Shown here in pieces: positions 62,521-64,000 of a DNA stretch of 64,000 nucleotides (position 1 is the stretch's first letter; the number at the start of each line of letters is the position of its first letter). Location: positions 30,248,001-30,312,000 of the forward strand of contig NC_079882.1 of the NCBI RefSeq assembly GCF_029227915.1, read 5' to 3'. The DNA comes from Hydractinia symbiolongicarpus (lineage: Eukaryota > Cnidaria > Hydrozoa > Anthoathecata > Hydractiniidae). The notes under the pieces are model-generated. The model had not been told where the DNA came from. It worked only from the letters and a program-made list of their open reading frames with translations, and did not search any database. Both the position numbers and the translations under genes were made by a program.

Positions 62521-64000
62521 CAAAAATCAGTTCAATTAAGTCCCACAGTCAATCGTTTCACTGTTAAAAGCGATGCAACCTAGTAATATCAGAACAATAA
62601 CGCTAAAGACATGTTGGTACGAATATGTGACGCAACCGTTGGAACTCAAACGGACTGATACCCTTAGAAAGTCAATGAGATAAAGTTTTTGAAACTGTCT
62701 CCATTTCCTCAGCGCGCGCTAACAGCTAAGATTGGTCCCACAGTAAAAAATGACTTATTTATCTACATTTTTAAATAAAGCGCTACCACAGCGCCTAGTG
62801 TAATCGTTGAGTTCAATCAATTATGTAAAATTAAGAAGAATGTTACTTCTTGGAGTCCAATTGGCTCATTTATCACATTTATAAGTTCAAAGTCCAAAAT
62901 CAGATCAATTAAGTCCCACAGTTAATCGTTTCACTGTTAAAGGCGATGCAACATGGTAATATCAGAAACATATCGCTAAATACATGTTGGTACGAATATG
63001 TGACGCAACCGTTGTAACTCAAACGGACTGATACCCTTAGAAAGTCAATGAAATAAAGTTTTTGAAACTGTCTCCATTTCCTCAGCGCGCGCTAACAGCT
63101 AAGATTGGTCCCACAGTAAAAAATGACTTATTTATCTACATTTTTAAATAAAGCGCTACCACAGCGCCTAGTGTAATCGTTGAGTTCAATCAATTATGTA
63201 AAATTAAGAAGAATGTTACTTCTTGGAGTCCAATTGTCTCATTTATCGCATTCATAAGTTCAAAGTCCAAAATCAGTGCAATGAAACCCCACAGTCAATT
63301 GTTTCACTGTTAAAAGCCATGCAACCTGGTAATGTCTGAAACATATCGCTAAATACATGTTGGTACGAATATGTGACGCAGCCGTTGTAACTCAAACGGA
63401 CTGATACCGCTAGAAACTCAATAAAATGTAGGTTTTAAAACTGTCTCTATATCTTCAGCGAGTGCTAACAGGTAGGATTGGTCCCACTGTAAATAATGAC
63501 TTAATTATCTACATTTTTAAATGACGCGCTACCACAGCGCCCAGTGTAATCGTTGAGTTCCAGTAATCATGTCAAATTAAGAAGAATGTTTTTTCTTGGA
63601 GTCCAATTGTCTCATTTATCATATTTATAAGGTCAAAATCAAAAATCAGTTCAATTAAGTCCCACAGTCAATCGTTTCACTGTTAAAAGCGATGCAACCT
63701 AGTAATATGAGAACAATAACGCTAAAGACATGTTGGTACGAATATGTGACGCAACCGTTGGAACTCAAACGGACTGATACCCTTAGAAAGTCAATGAGAT
63801 AAAGTTTTTGAAACTGTCTCCATTTCCTCAGCGCGCGCTAACAGCTAAGATTGGTCCCACAGTAAAAAATGACTTATTTATCTACATTTTTAAATAAAGC
63901 GCTACCACAGCGCCTAGTGTAATCGTTGAGTTCAATCAATTATGTAAAATTAAGAAGAATGTTACTTCTTGGAGTCCAATTGGCTCATTTATCACATTTA
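62521..64000. repeat. Trimeric higher-order repeat continuing past the window edge
   Basis: AGAACAATAACG at 62591 recurs at 63710, an offset of 1119 bp. The whole stretch matches 58430-59910 at an offset of 4089 bp (11 monomers). The array continues beyond position 64000. Confidence 0.82.

Larger units (their letters stand above)
49592..64000. repeat. Right arm of the ~372-bp satellite array
   Basis: The same satellite family resumes within a monomer at TAATATCGCTAAATACATG and runs, in the same orientation, to the window edge (about 39 monomers). Landmarks and period match the left arm. Monomers here are somewhat more mixed in subtype, with trimer repeats toward the end. No host gene, RNA gene or second mobile element is seen. 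The array is cut by the window boundary. Confidence 0.96.

Noticed and set aside
1-64000. Pol III promoter boxes or a tRNA-derived SINE in the monomer
   Set aside because: GAGTTCAAGC in the monomer vaguely resembles a B box, but no matching A box at the right distance and no cloverleaf could be found.
1-64000. CENP-B box in the satellite
   Set aside because: No convincing match to the NTTCGNNNNANNCGGGN pattern was found by eye; the centromere idea does not rest on it.

Overview
This window is eukaryotic, non-genic DNA. About 60 of its 64 kb is one tandem satellite with a monomer of roughly 372 bp (around 160 copies, all head to tail in the same orientation). A single non-LTR retrotransposon (LINE) of about 4.05 kb at 45,541-49,591 interrupts it. 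No host gene, tRNA, rRNA, CRISPR array or bacterial-type operon is visible. The LINE is a CR1-like, APE-endonuclease element with a 2A-like peptide and a PHD finger. That combination points to a metazoan, most likely a marine invertebrate such as a cnidarian, echinoderm, mollusc or lancelet. The species cannot be fixed from the sequence alone.

Layout. 1-45,540: left satellite array, built as a mosaic of higher-order repeats (HORs) in which blocks of 2 to 7 monomers were re-duplicated. The clearest are a 745-bp dimer at 101-1,590, a 1,870-bp pentamer at 11,831-15,570, a 740-bp dimer at 15,901-17,380, a 1,864/2,237-bp pair at 18,170-22,269, a 2,611-bp heptamer at 22,270-27,494, a 1,115-bp trimer at 31,645-33,615 and 2,628/1,882-bp units at 34,363-38,872. 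45,541-49,591: the LINE, on the minus strand, inserted within a satellite monomer. 49,592-64,000: right satellite array, continuing the same family, with a 4-monomer HOR (about 1,470 bp) spanning the LINE insertion, 1,119-bp trimers near the end, and a block shared between 53.99-56.2 kb and 60.69-62.5 kb.

LINE organisation in the sense direction (minus strand): a 5' leader with a 22-bp tandem duplication; an N-terminal reading frame with a hydrophobic start; a hydrophobic 2A-like motif ending in NPGP; a C4HC3 PHD finger; an APE-type endonuclease; a linker; a reverse transcriptase with intact-looking catalytic motifs; a CR1-type C-terminus; a 3' UTR with a stem-loop; and an (ATA)10 tail (TAT on the sense strand). 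The coding region lies in three successive frames. Each change of frame is compatible with one missing base, and each can be placed at a run of five A/T. The copy is therefore either recently inactivated, affected by homopolymer sequencing errors, or (less likely) recoded.

The most noteworthy items are the 2A-like/PHD retrotransposon, its insertion into a repeat whose empty-site paralogues are still present about 1,470 bp on either side, and the layered HOR structure of the satellite. The satellite also carries a hairpin in most monomers that has been precisely lost in one subfamily.
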